A stretch of 64,000 nucleotides of DNA from Tamarix chinensis. Taxonomy: Eukaryota; Streptophyta; Magnoliopsida; Caryophyllales; Tamaricaceae. The DNA lies in NCBI GenBank assembly GCA_030549775.1, contig CM060175.1:10252455-10316454 (forward strand). The letters run 5' to 3'. The translations under genes were made by a program, and so were the position numbers. Below are positions 13,283 through 26,929 of this stretch, in pieces (within the stretch, counting starts at the first letter, position 1; every line of letters starts with the position of its first letter). The notes beneath the pieces are model-generated. The model saw nothing but the letters and a program-made list of their open reading frames with translations. It made no database searches and had not been told where the DNA came from.

Positions 13283-13828
13283 TGTATAAATATCTAGAAA
13301 GGAAAGACTTCATCAAATCGTCCCAAGTAGTAATAGACCCTGGGGCTAATGAGTGTAACCAACTCTTAGCCTTATCACGTAAAGAAAAAGGGAACAATCT
13401 AAACCTAATTGCATCATTAGAAACACCATTAGCTTAAAAGTGTCACAGATTTCTACAAAGTTAGCAATATGGGAGTGGGGATCTTCATTAAGGTTACCTC
13501 CAAATTGAACTGATGTTTGTAGCATCTGGATAATGGCAGGCTTGATCTCAAAATTATTAGCTTGTACGATCGGTCTTCGTATGCTTGAGGTTGAGCCATC
13601 AAGGCTTAGTGTAGCATAGTCCTGAAGTGACCTAGGAATGGGAGCTTGCTCTTGGATAGGAGCTTGTTCTTGGAGTAAGATGTGCCCTTGTGGTGGGATT
13701 AGTCCATCATGGGGTGGAGTATTGGTTTCCATTTCAATGTTTGTGGTGTGTGACCTGCGTAAATGTGAGATGGTCCTCTCAATCTCGAGATCAAGTGGCA
13801 CTAGATCACCCCCACTAGCGCGTGTCAT
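13283..13828 (-). pseudogene. Truncated Athila/Tat-type gag
   Basis: N-terminal half of a Ty3/gypsy Gag. From the ATG at 13828 the frame shows EIKPAIIQMLQ and then FGGNLNEDPHSHIANFVEI, the conserved entry to the retrotransposon gag domain. Near 13430-13435 the frame shifts by one base. The next frame continues FPFSLRDKAKSWLHSLAPGS and TTWDDLMKSFLSRY, the expected continuation. Similarity stops abruptly at about 13283, so the rest of gag and all of pol are missing. Start, primer site and LTR lie in the expected order to the right. Assignment to the Athila/Tat side of gypsy rests on this Gag signature and the tRNA-Asp primer site. Confidence 0.8.
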
Positions 13829-13965
13829 GCACTAATGCACCTGCACTAAATCAAGAACTCCTACACCCAAGATTAGTTAACCACAACAAAAAGAATGTAA
13901 AAAGAAAAAAAATAAATGTCTAGATCACAATAAATTCCTTGAGTCCTAATGTCACTCGCTGCCAA

Positions 13966-13983
13966 TCCCCGGCAACGGCGCCA
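13966..13983 (-). other. tRNA-Asp primer-binding site
   Basis: TGGCGCCGTTGCCGGGGA on the minus strand is complementary to the 3' end of plant tRNA-Asp including CCA. Six bases separate it from the LTR edge at 13990. This primer is standard for Athila/Tat-type gypsy elements. Confidence 0.9.
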
Positions 13984-13989
13984 AAAACT

Positions 13990-15402
13990 TGACACGTTCC
14001 TACCCGCAAGTGAACGGGGTCAGAGTAATAGTCAAGGTCGATCCCACAAGGATTAGTGAATGACCACTAGGACAATGATAGAACTTAACTATGTCTAGAC
14101 TATGAGATGATATGAAACAATAAATTCTAAGCTAAAATAACTAAATAAGCTAAAAAGAAAGGAAAATAGCACTCAAGTGACTCAAATAAATAGAAGAGCT
14201 AAGGTTCCGGTTCCTCGCCCCTAATCCTCACATGTAATTGAAGATCACATCACAAAATAATTCAACAATCATAATCAATCATGCCAACAAGGATAGAAAG
14301 TGTTGTGCTTTCTCAAGCCACAACCACCCTATTACATATCTATGGCCCTAACTATCTCTAGCTTAGAGTCTAATAGAATGTAATGCATTAAAGTCTATAA
14401 AGTTTCCTCCTTTATTGTTGTATAGGTCAAATCGATCATCTCTCGACCTACAATTTAATCTCCCGTTGTGCTATTAGGTCTAATACTGGATTATCTCTCG
14501 ATCTCATCGGTATTTCCCACACCGAAAATCAGAACCCGGCCGTGGTTCAAAAATCCGTCAATCAATCAATAACACAACACATACATTATGAATTGAATAA
14601 AAAAGGATGCAATAATTCAACACATTAGGATCGGGGAAAATTCCCCTTCACCTTAGCACAAGATCTAGCCCATCAAATTCATAGCAAGAATATTAAAAAC
14701 AATAAGAGATTCCATAGATAAAGAAAATATCATTAGATAATACCCTTGATGTTCACAAATTCTTGCAAAAATTTAACTTCTTGAACCTTCGTCTCTAATT
14801 TACAAGAGAGATCTTGATGAATTGGGGAAGAGGATAGAGAAGAGAGAAAAGAGATGGAGTGGAGGCTGCCTTGAGATATTAGAATGAGAGTTTTTATATT
14901 ACCGCCTCGTGGATCGCTAGGGTTTTGGTAAAGATGGGCTTCCCGTGTCAGCTTTGACAATGATGCGTATTTTGACCATACCTTTCTTATCATAACTCCG
15001 ATTAAGCTGATTTTGGATGCGTTGGAAAGCTATTAAAAAGACATAAAACTTTGGTGTTGAAAGCTTCTCCAAATTCAGACCTTTTGGTCTAAATTTCACT
15101 TCTTTCAGGCCTATATACTTTAAATATGCATTCTTTCTTTCATTTTATTCCAGAATTTACATTTTAGCTCTAAATCTCTTTCCACTTTAACTTTTGCTCC
15201 TCTTTGCTCCTTTTTTCTCCTTTCTTCTCCCTTTAAGGTTATTCTTTTTCTTCATCCTTCATGATTTTTTTGTTGCTTGAGACCCTGCAAATTTTCACAA
15301 CACAAAGGCAGTAACAAGAACAAAAAGGGAGAATTCAGACTGAAATTAAAGGTAAAAACTCTTATAAACCTTAGGAATAAGATGTAAAAGTCACACTTAT
15401 CA
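13990..15402 (-). repeat. 5' LTR of the Athila/Tat-type fragment
   Basis: A 1413-bp LTR read on the minus strand from TGATAAGTGTGACTTTTAC (15402) to GGAACGTGTCA (13990). It has TG...CA ends and sits in front of the tRNA-Asp primer site. No second LTR is visible in the window, so the element is truncated by deletion or recombination. Confidence 0.75.
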
Positions 15403-16696
15403 ATAATGTACTAATCACGTACAACAAAAGATAATTAAGATGTATATGGGTTTGGGTTACCCGATCCTCAATTAGCTATTAAGGTTTAATCTTCCTTCCA
15501 ACATTTATTGGTGCCTTCGGGCTTTGCCTTCAGGAGGGATCCTAGTAGATCCTATTACCTTACCTACTCTAAAAACTGATGATGTACTAGGGGGTATCGA
15601 TACTAAAGGGTCTAGTTACCTAGGTGGTTAGCTTATGCCTAAACTTATGACCATTGTGGTTATTGGCTTCGACCTAGAATTTATGTCCCTTGGTTTGGAT
15701 AGACTTTCATGGTATGTGAGACCATGGGGTGGTGCATAGTTCATTGCTTATTGATGATAATAATGATTTGAATGAGTAATTGGATAATGATTGGAATGAA
15801 TCATTGGATGACGATCTAGATAAGTATTTGGATGAGAATGAAATAAAGATGTGGTAGAATTAGAAGATAAAAGAAGAGGAAGGGAAAAGAAAAATAATGA
15901 TTGTAAAGGAATAACCTAATTGATTGAGCAAGTTGGAAAATAAACCCTAGTGTTCATTTAGATAACTTGCTTAGTATGTGTGTTTGACTATCTATGAATT
16001 TTATACTATGAAGACAAGCATGATGCATCCTAAATTGCTTGAGTTGTGCATGATAGTAAATCCTAATGCATTAACTAATCATGATAGAGTAGGTATACTT
16101 AATCATATGGCATTGACATGCCGCATGTTAAGCATGATTTCCATGACATAATAGAATCTTGTAAGCTTATAACTTTCATTGAGGAGGTAACTTGGCTTAC
16201 TTAGTATGTAGCATATTAATATACCAATTTGCTTTATCATCTATTCATTCCCACAAGAAAAGGGTCATGTATAGGTTTTTAATGATGGCATGTAGTGGGC
16301 CTACTTAGCCTTGGGTTCGGGGCTTGAGAGCATTAACATCCAGAGGTTTTTGTGTGGTCTGTGATGGACCTTGGTTTGGAGGCCCCACCCTAACTTGTTT
16401 TCTACCATAAAATCCCTGTATTTTATATTAATCTATTTCCCTATACCTGACTATGTCAAGGTCTTGTGGTGTGAACGCTTTCTTCAAATATTTATGTAAT
16501 GTGTTCTTACACACTCTACTTTATTTTGGTTGGTTTGGCTTTTTAGCCTTGCAACTAATATAGGACAGACGATTGACGTTTATCATGTATTAGATATGAC
16601 AGTAGTACCCCATTTTTCCTAAGTGTGTTTAGCATTTTCTTCTTCCACACTATTATAAAAAGAAATTTTTTGATAGTGAAAAATGAGGGTATTACA
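15403..16696 (+). mobile_element. 3' part of a long gypsy LTR (plus strand)
   Basis: Shares the order of landmarks with the LTR ending near 56067: GAGGTAACTTGGCTTACTTAG, a block with GAGAGCATTAACAT, and a terminal stem of AGTACCCCATTTTTC (16604-16618) against GAAAAATGAGGGTATTA (16678-16694). It ends GGGTATTACA at 16696. The 5' part is missing or lies beyond the Athila/Tat insertion. No primer site follows directly. Confidence 0.6.
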
Positions 16697-17953
16697 ACTA
16701 AAACCATAGGGGGTCATTAGCAGATGTATTAGTGGTTTAATACCTTCTCTAATCTATACCTGTCAAAAGTACCTTATCGGAAGTGTTTACACTTAAGGTT
16801 TAAGTTACTCTAGATTGGCTGCTGTTGAAATGGTATCGGGGCTGAGTAATCCCCTAAGAGCATGCTCAATGTTTTAAAATAGAGCACTAATAGAAGACTT
16901 TGGTTCGTAGATGGGTACAACCGATGATTTGGAAATTGTGATTTAAAATGCAACCTTAACAAAAGGCTTTGGTTGGTAGATGGGTACAACACATGATTTA
17001 AAATATAGCCTTGGTAAAAGATTTTGGTTAGAAGATGGGTACATCCCATGCTTTTGAAAACTATGATTTAAAATAGGGTTAAGAATTCTTCTAAGATTCT
17101 ACTCTAAATTTTAACTCAAGTTATTCAATGGTTTTATTATCATCCCATAATGGGCAAGTAACATTTTTTTTTCATGTATCATTTTTAGAAAATGTTATGC
17201 TTTGGATGGATATAACATATTTATAGTTTTCTCTTACTCTTGTTTGCATATTCTCTTCACTAGGCTACTCTAAAATTTAGCATGCTTAAATACAACGTGT
17301 AAAAACCAGTATGTTACCTGTGTTGTGTTTTATATGCTCATAAGAACTAAGTTTTACAAACTACTTAACCATATTGATGTCTTTTTAGCACTATGATGAA
17401 CTTGGCATATGTAAGGGAGCAGTTAGCCTTACTTTGCAAGTAACCCATTGTTGTAAAGTCATATTTGGGGAAGCGATGCTAGCCCATGCATAGGTTATCA
17501 CTCTTATTTCCTTTATTGTTTCCTTGTATTTTCTTATGATTTTAGTGTAACAATTGGACTTTAATGCTTCTCTATTTATGTTTTATCTTACGTTAATTAA
17601 AGAGTTGTTTCCAAACTTTGATCCAACATTGTTAAGTGAGCCTTATATCAATCTCCAAGATTAGGTGTCAGTAATACCCACTTCCTTGAGATATAAGGAT
17701 ACTTTTAGCTTTACATCCATCATGGATTAGGCATTGGCTATAACTTTTCCATATTGGATGTAGTGTTAACATCCCCACTTTCTTGGTTAATTCATCAAAC
17801 TCTTTCTAAAAAATAAATTTTTTATGTGAAAATATAGGTATTATAAAAAAATCTTGTTAGATTATGAAATAAGCCCTAGCTTTTAGCCTTTAGCTTTTAG
17901 TCTATAGTTTTCATCTTTTAAGCTTATCTTTCCAAACTTACTCAAGATGCTAC
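16697..17953 (+). mobile_element. Further LTR fragment, plus strand
   Basis: Ends with a family-type terminal stem: TGTTAACATCCCCACTTTC near 17764 and GAAAATATAGGTATTATA ending near 17842. It contains a three-copy repeat (16892-17060). No coding region was recognised. Confidence 0.4.
16892..17060. repeat. Three-copy repeat, GGTTGGTAGATGGGTACA
   Basis: Copies start near 16892, 16963 and 17018 (spacing 71 and 55 bp). Each has (A)AGACTTTGGTT-like sequence, then AGATGGGTACAAC, then ATGATTTAAAAT. Confidence 0.7.
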
Positions 17954-19023
17954 TATAACATCCTCATTTTTTACTATTAAAAAATTACATTTAAATCATT
18001 GCAGAAGCATAGGTATATGACAACCTTATGAAAACCGAGGTGCTACAGCCACATCTAATGCAAGATAGACACCTTAAAACCTACCTCACATTAGATACAA
18101 TAATAAATGGCCAACCATCCAAAAACAAAGAAAAACTAGAGTTCCTAATAAAACACTTAGAAGTATGAAAGTCAATGTGTGCAACCTAAGGCTATGTAAG
18201 CCTAAAAATTTGCACAAAAGGTATACTAGATGATAACATTAGCTAGAAATTAATTATAAGGAATTATGCCTTGGTCACTTAGAGACCAAAAGAGAAAGTA
18301 TTCAGGAATTCCTACACTCAACAACCCAACTATGCTGAGAAGAGGATGTACCACTCATTGGTCGTCCTTAGGAAACCTGCACCAGACTTCTTGCTTATGG
18401 GGATTGAGCATGGGATTGCAACAAAAACCCCATCAGTATGAATGCATACTGAGCAAACCAATCTACCACGATCATGTAGGTCATAGTATAAGCAAGGCCC
18501 ACACAACATGATCATGGTACGATAAAAAAAAATGTACATGCAGTACCCTTACTATATCATTCACATACTATCACATTAGGTCATACAAGAAATATTTGGA
18601 TCCACCGAAACATTCTTAATCATAATCATACCAGCATACAAGGATATACAAATTATATTGCACATATTGCCTTCTTAAGGAAATATGGATCACTTAGATT
18701 ATCCACACAACAGTGTTTAGAGGATAACTTGAAGGTAAATGTGCAATTAGAGATACATATATGAATTTTTCAAGCATGCATTCTTATAGCAGATGGATCA
18801 TCATTATAACAAAAATAGATCATGCGATAATTTGTGGAAATATGCTGGAAATATAAAATCATACCAGAACGAAGCATTCAAGGGGAACATATGGTGGCAC
18901 ATGTTTGCATACACAATAATAGGTATACCACATCATACATTCATAGGAACATGTAATTGATATAAAATTTAAGGATGGTACATGTGGGTTACATAACATA
19001 TTCATAACTTAAGTGAGGCGTGA

Positions 19024-22000
19024 TGTAATACCTTATTTCTAGAAACCCTAATTATAACCGATAACTATGTGTATTAGTTGTAATAATTATTTTAGAATAA
19101 TTATTAATAAATATATTTTTAATTTGTGTAATATTATTAATATTTATTATATATACAATTTAATTAGGTTAACTATACTAGAGGATGCGTATTAAATGCT
19201 TTAAAGCTAGGTTGGTTCTTAACCGGTATCCAATTTGCCGAGTAAACCTAACTTGATAACAAGATAAATTTTACCTTGATAAATCATCTAGGTATTTACT
19301 CTAACATATTCCCTAATTAGTTCTAGAAAATTTCCTTATCATCACCATACTCCCTCTACTTCGACACCTTCATCCTGCGCACCATCACCTTACACTATCT
19401 ACACCATACCTCCCATCTCCCCTATGTTTTCCTCTCCTTATTTTTCTCACCTTTCCCAGCACGCCACCCCTTCTTAACTACTTCTACCCTCCCTCTTGTG
19501 TTGTGCTAAATTCTCGAGGAAACTTGCACTTTTTATAATTCTCCTAAGCTCCCTCGTGCACTAAAAGTTTCTATGCCATTCTTCTCATCGTTTGATCCTT
19601 CTACCACCATTTTTATTTGCTACAATGCCACCCCCACCGACCTCCTAACCCTACCACTGGCCACCATCACCAATTCCCCAAACTCTACACTGGTATCCCC
19701 TACCACAAACTCCCCATCATCCACACACAAAACCCCTAAAATCACCCTCTCCTTCGTGCTACTTATACTCTCCTTTACGTTCGGCTTTCCCCACCAAATT
19801 AAACACTACACCATCGGCTGAACTTGTCATTCCTCCCCCTTCACCTTCAGCAATTACTAATGAAACCACCCCCAACCTGCTCCTTTACCCACTAAATCCA
19901 ACCTCCTCCACCATTAGTCAGTTTGGCAGAAGCTCCCCTTGGTGTTGCATCCATTTTCACCGAATCCCTTATCCTCTTCTTCACCTTTTATGCCACCTTT
20001 TATTATCCCTTTTCTTCACCTTTTATGACATTCGTAGCCTCCAAAGCACTGGTCATTCTTTCCTTTCATTCCTATCTAGCACCAGCGAAGACAACCGAGC
20101 TCGTCCTTACCTTCTTGGCCGAAAGCTTCCTCCCTTGGTGCTAAGTTTTTCTTTGGCTTACCCTTGCTTTGTTTGTCCTTTTAGTGAGTATTAATTTATT
20201 TTAGTAATTTTGAGATTATTTTTGTGTAATATTATATGCTATTACATATGTATTTTGATGTTAAATTCCTAGGTAATTCTTGAGGACTTTGGAGAGGACT
20301 TCTTTTTGTATAAGCTTGGATTAGGTAAATCCAATCACTCATAAGACAAAAGAAATTATGTGAGAGAATTATAGGATTTTTCAGACCTAGAATCATGATA
20401 GATTCTTATTCTTTTCAAGTATTATAACATATACGATAAAATGATAACATGTTGAAGGGATAATATGCATGATTGTGAAGGTTAAGTTGTCTACATGGTA
20501 ATATGTCAAATGTTTTATGTCCTCATGTATAATATTTTGTTACGGTTTCCATATTATCAAGTTATAATTCAAATTCCATGGTAAATGCCTCATTATTTCT
20601 CATGCATGGTAGTTAAGTTTAAGATGATTCATATGGAAGCATATGTGCATGATTAATGTTATCTTATGATAAATTCTATTTGCATGACTTAGGGTTAGAG
20701 ATATTCCTCCACATGTACCGTGATAATAATATTTCTATTTAAATAATGTTTTATGCTTTAAATGTATACATACATGCTTCATGGACGATGTGATACACGA
20801 GAATTGCATGATTAGGGTTTTGGTGGGCTCAACCTACTAAATGCATGAAAAGTGGAAAATACAGTTAATCGCCAAAATTTAAAGATTACCTATATAATGT
20901 GGAATATTGAACTTTTTCCTAATCATGAAAAATATCTTGTAATGATAATTTTTGGTACGAAAATGAATAAAATGGTGAAACTAGGGTTTTGAAGGGTATT
21001 TTAGTAATGTTGACCTAATGTATCTTTTACAAATAATTGGATGCTAGAATGTCCTTAGACTTTTTGACCTTATCTTTGACTTGGATTGACATAAACCTAT
21101 GACATTGGGGTTTATCTAAATAATTAAAAATAAAATGAAAAATGGAAAATGTTGTGTTATATGTGAATTATGTGATCATATTGTAAAATATTAATACTTA
21201 AAGTAAAAGACCTCGAGTTGTGAATGGTTTCTCTCTAGAGGTCACTACTATAGAAGTGAGGTGTTAGCCATTGTTATTTTGGTTCACTAGTGTGCCATTG
21301 TGCCCTTGTTTAAGGCTCTACTCTACTCTATAGGTGATCTATGGGCTTTATAAGGGGTATCGATACTTAAAGACTAGGTGACCGAGGTTGGGAGTATATT
21401 ATGTTGCCTTTGTGCGTTGGTATGTCCACACGTACTGTGTTGTCCTTGGGTTAGAGGTAAGGGTATTGTGTTGTCTTTAGGTACTAATATGATTAGTTGT
21501 ATTGATCTGTCCTTGAGTTGATTGTATCCTCCTTGAGTAAGTAAGTAAAAATGGAAATATCTAATGAATTTGTTGTTTCGGTAGCCACCTCAGTATTGTG
21601 ATGGACTCATTGGTTCGTTAGATGCCTCAGTACCCTATCCTAGTATTATTTTAGATTTTTGTTTTGGTAGTTACCTCAGTACCGTATCTCTATGTTTGAA
21701 ATGTATTTAACTAATTAAATACAACTTTTCTCCTTAAAATGATGAGAAGTTAGCCAATATGTTTTACTGTTAAATTTGAGATTGGATGTTTATATATGTA
21801 GCTCCATGAATGTTGTTTATGGTTATGGTTCATGCTTTATGTGCAATTATGCTTTTTAGATTTTTTTTGTGACTATGTGAAATATGGGTATGCTACCTCT
21901 TGTAAGGTATTATGATTTACTCGGTACGAGGAAGTCATATTGATACTACTTTTGTAGATGATTACATGAGGGCATGGAGTGACATGAAGCATATAAGAAT

Positions 22001-22373
22001 AGGAAGGATAAGTAGAGTCCTTGGAAGGAGGTTTCATTTTCAAATTAAGCCTTCAGGTCTAAGAGTTAGGATAAAGCAGTGTCATACCCTTGGATGCTAG
22101 TTTTTGGTTATGATCGATTTTTCTCTGGACTCTTATGTCCCTTGCTATAATTTGGTTATACGATTGTATTGTAACATTTATCCATAACTTCTATTGTGTA
22201 TTATTCCATTTACACTATTTTAATTTGGTTATGATTTATTTTAGCCTTAGCACTTGGTGTAAGATAGATGAGGAAGCTGGACTTAGGCTAAGTGTGGTGG
22301 TAGCACCTATTAATTAGGTAATTAAAGCTTCCACAAAATAAAAATATTAAGCTAATAAATTATGGGTGTTATA
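19024..22373 (+). mobile_element. Long gypsy solo LTR, copy 5 (plus strand)
   Basis: A 3350-bp LTR that starts TGTAATACCTTATTTCTAG and ends TATGGGTGTTATA. It lies between CGTGA (19019-19023) and TGTGA (22374-22378), a duplication matching at four of five bases. The C/T-rich low-complexity part is at 19330-20130. Its 3' part carries TTTACTCGGTACGAGG and a terminal stem (GTAGCACCTATTAATT near 22300 against the end). It is inserted in copy B in the opposite orientation. Confidence 0.65.
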
Positions 22374-23759
22374 TGTGAGCTCTTAAATATTTATAGAGTA
22401 AAGCAAGTATCATGCCAGTAAAATAACCACATCAAGATTGAGCATAAAATAAGACAAGGCTAGTTAATACCTCTTTTAGTTCATTTCTATTATTATTTTG
22501 TGTTAAGGGAACATAGAAATCCTTTACAAAATTATTGAGAAATAGGTGGGATTATTCCCAATGGTCTATCAATACCCATGGAATTTAAACAAAAAAATGG
22601 ACATAGAGTTCTAGCCAAAGATAAAACAATTGGTGGACATAAGTCTTGACTCATGCCAAAGTAACATGGCGGACATAAATCTTGGCTCAAGCTAAAGTAT
22701 CTCTCCCGTGGTCACCAAACTCTTTAGTATTGATATCCCTAATACATCATCAGTGTCTAAAATAGAAAATACACCAAGATAAACTAGGATCCTACCTGAA
22801 GGCACCTGAAGATAAAATGCCCAAAGGTAGACTAATCTCTAGTAGCTAATTAAGGATTAAATAATCCAAACCTATCATGATGCTCATTCCACTTTAAGTG
22901 ATCAATATCTTATTAGATTATGTTGTCATATCACATCAAGGTCCATAACCAATGTCACACAAGTTAACCAGCCCTTTCGATCCAATACACCCATATAAGG
23001 TTCCCATACTTTCCCATGTTCTCAATAAAGGTATCTTAAAGTGCTCATTCCATTTCTTAATCAATTATGCCAAAGTTAGAATTACACAATGCTAATATCA
23101 ACCATGAATATCCAAACTGACATTCATTTTCCATTTACTTTCCTTCGTGCATAATTCAAGTATAGGTCAAGCCTACGGCTAAGGTTAAGTCTATAGTTTC
23201 ATTACTTAACCACAATCTTATAATACATTAAAGAATATTCCAAGTTAATCCCTCAGGCCAAAGATGGAGGTCCAATTGAATGTTAACTAGAGTCTAACCC
23301 TAAATTATGTTATTTATCCATCTATCTCAATAACTGAGTGAAGGTCAACTTAAGGCCATCACATCAGCCCATGTTATCTCCTTCCATTCATGCTAAGCCA
23401 TTTAAAATTATAATGTTCCACATTTTAACGCCGTAATGTAAGTTTTTAGAAGTCTATTATCCATCATTACGATTTGTTATATAGATACTAGCCATAGGAA
23501 GAATCCATTTTTTAGCCATCTAATCCTCTACTCATTTCATGGTCAAGAGAAAAGCTAAAATGTGATGCTAATGTCATCTTAGTCAAACTAGGATCCATTT
23601 TCTCTTTACTAACTTTATCCATAAATTGAACTCAATTAATCGAGGTAAGCTTATAGCTATTATCATCTTAGATTATTATCCAAGCATGATAAACTAAAAA
23701 TATCACATTTGGGAAGAATATAAGCAACAAAAGCAAAAATGGTTGAGATTAGTCATTGG

Positions 23760-24165
23760 GTTTCCAAAAACCAGTTGATGGGTCTCACTAACCAGGCAAT
23801 TTGTCTCATATACTAGTCGATCAGTCAAAGCACTACCAACCTTCCTGATGGTGGTGAACTAGCCGATTAGTCAGCCCTATCAGTCGATTGTTTTACAAAT
23901 AATTGATCAGTTTGGTTAAACTAGCTGATGCGTTTAAACTAAGGCTAAGATTACTGAGGTCACATACCAACGAGTTAATGGGTTGATCCAACTAGTTGAC
24001 TGTTCTAGGAATCAATAAACGGGTTTGGTCAAACAAATCAATGCGTTTAACCTGAGACTAAGACCATTGAAGTTGTGAGCCAACCAATTGATCGATCGAC
24101 CAAACCTGTTAACTGTTGTAAGAACTAGTCGATGGATTTGGTCAAACTAGTTAATTGATCGGGGT
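23760..24165. repeat. Degenerate tandem repeat with CAGTTGATCGG motifs
   Basis: About 110-bp units with GGTCAAACTAGTTGAT and GATGCGTTTAAACTAAGGC cores, the clearest pair being near 23935 and 24042. The same CAGTTGATCGGTTTGATG motif returns at 30600-30720, in the part of copy B beyond the nested copy 3. Confidence 0.6.
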
Positions 24166-25621
24166 AAAAATAACCCCTACCAAGCACATCACACCCAAGA
24201 TCATTCTAAAAAATTTACTCAATCACATCGAATCTAAATCATAGCTCACTCATGCTTATTACAAGAAATCATCATAGATTATCATGCAAAACATCAAAAT
24301 CATGTTAAGAATCTTGGTGGCATAATAGAATCATGCTTGCACCTTATGAACTTAAATAAAAGGGAGTAAGTAATACATCATATCCTCTTCATGCTAGGCC
24401 AATATGCAACAATCTATCCATCATGTCACACATACTAATGTCACTTAAGATACTTAAAATATTAAACGTAATCATGAATCTATAACCATATTTAAGAGGC
24501 TTGTGCATACTAAGCTTTAAGTTATGCTTATTTCCAACTCTTTCATTTATTCAACATCTGCCTACTCCTATATATTTTTATCGTTGGAACTCATACTGTT
24601 ACCGAAATATAAAACATAAACTTTACATACTCATACCATTTTTCACAAAATAGGGAAGACAATGATTTACCTCAAAAGAACTTAGCAAAACCACTAAAGA
24701 AAGCATAAGTCTTTAAAAATCCAAACCCCTTTCCAACACTGGAACACCTTTCAAGAAAACAAGATTAAAACTAAGTAAAACGTTTGAAATCATGCAAAGA
24801 AGATCTAATAAAATAATAGATCAAGGAGCAAAACCACCTTTTCAAGGGAAAAATAGAGAACACAATAGATGAAAGCTATTGTAACACCCCCAAAATTCAT
24901 TATTGAAAAATTTTGTTTTGTTTAAAAAGATAGCGGAAGTAAAAATCTAAAAACCGTAAAATTTGGGGATATTACCGCCACACTTAGTACCAGACCAATT
25001 TACTCCTACCATTCCAGTACCAAGTGCAAATGCTACAATAATAAAATACACTTTGATTGAAACTCAAACCATATTTAAATCAGAGTAGCACAAACAATTT
25101 CGTTACAAGAATAGAATCCACCAATGGTGGTTTTAAGAACAAGGATTACATTGAAACCAGGAATTAAAAAAGGTGAATGAGTGAAACCCTAAAGGCTCCC
25201 GAACAATCCTTACACTCTTTCTTGAACCCTCTTGAATAGAACCTGCAATGGACCTGCAAGGGGCACTGCCCATTGAATAGGTAGGGGCCCACGAATGGAA
25301 CCCTTTAGTACTATTGTACTAAGTAATCCTTGAAACCACATTAAAAAGCAGGCCCGCATACAACACATAATACAAAAACTATATAGGGAGATAATCATGT
25401 AGATTAATACGTAAGGTGATACCACATACAATGAGAGATGCATAACACGAATTTCATGTACTTATAAAGCCATCACGTACCCAAGCAGGGACAAGCACTG
25501 AAGCCAACTCATGTTATATCAATAGATTAAAATGTGAAATCAATACTTTTGGGCCTTAAGCTATTAATCAATCATTATTCAATCATCATCTCTTGAATTA
25601 TATCCATGTGAGTGCAGTAAC

Positions 25622-25990
25622 CCCACTATTATAGTCGGTGGACTGAAAACATACAGGGCAGAATGCTCCTAACCACTATTATTTGCCGGTGGATTGGTCT
25701 CTAGGATAAAAGACTCCTAGCCACTATTATTGTAGGTGGATCGGCCTGGCCCTAACTCAAATGGTATTCCACTATAAGTGATTAGTGTTTTCCATGATTT
25801 ATTCACACCCAAGATTTGGTTTATTGAGATCGAGACCCCCACTATTATAGATGGTAGACCATAATACATATATGAATCTTTCAAGGTAAAGCACTCCTAA
25901 GCCACTATTATAACCGGTGGACTGGTACACATATAAATCTTCCAAGGCAAAACGCTCCTAGGCCACTATTATAATCGGTGGACTGGTAGT
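25622..25990 (-). repeat. Six-motif array in LTR copy 3
   Basis: Motif hits near 25622, 25671, 25721, 25840, 25906 and 25963, for example CCACTATTATTTGCCGGTGG and CCACTATTATAACCGGTGG. The two-triplet layout matches copy 2, with TTCCACTATAAGTGATTAG between the triplets. Confidence 0.75.
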
Positions 25991-26929
25991 CATAATATAA
26001 TACATCTGGGTCCGGATCAATCGCCTTTTACTTTACATGATTAGTGTTTTTCCTTTTTAATTAAAACAATAGTTCCATTTATTTGCCTTGAGGGGGAGAT
26101 CAAGAACCCAGGGACACAAAGGTACATATGTCATACTGGTACATACAAGCAGCTTAGTACCCTTCAATCATCAACCTAAGGACACAAAGGTACCCTAGTT
26201 GTACTAGCACATACAAGCTACACAATATCCTACCAACAAGGACACCTAATCTATAAGTATGCATACCCCCTAAATAAGTCCGTAGAGCTAGATAGAGTAA
26301 GATGTAGGGCCTAGTTGGGGCACTAAGACACACCAGCAAATACCAAAATAATCATGGGTTAAACCACGTCTTTAAGGTAGCGACCCCTAAAGAGCCACCA
26401 TTTCCGATTTTGAGGTCTTCCACTTTAATTATTAGTGTCTTAATTAAGGTGATCACGAAAAGTACAACAACCACATACTTATTTACTTCCAATTGTTTAG
26501 GATATCATTAGGTAATCCTTATTTATACAATTATCCATGATAACCTAGAGGAATCACTATGGCCATCATTATCTCATCTAATTCCAATTCCGGATTCATT
26601 TCCATCTGTTCACATTCCGTAATGGTTAACATATCATAATCATATTACGGTTTTAGAGTCTAGTTAGTTCAAATCGAAGGATCATGGCACACATAACCCT
26701 AATATGCCCTTAATTCACACTCAACACACATTACCGTGCATAATGATTAAGACAACACCATCCCACAGCCTTAATTATCCATCCAATCCCAGGTCAGACC
26801 ATGTTCTCGTGATACTGATTGTCAAATACCCTTATCTTGCTATTCAATGTTACTTGAGTCTTATTATGAAACTCCGTTAACCCATTGATATGTTAGATAT
26901 GATTTACCGATTTACTCCTATCATCTCTA

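Noticed and set aside
16830..16845. TGGTATCGGGGC as a primer-binding site
   Set aside because: Two mismatches to the tRNA-Met complement and more than 130 bp from the nearest LTR end.
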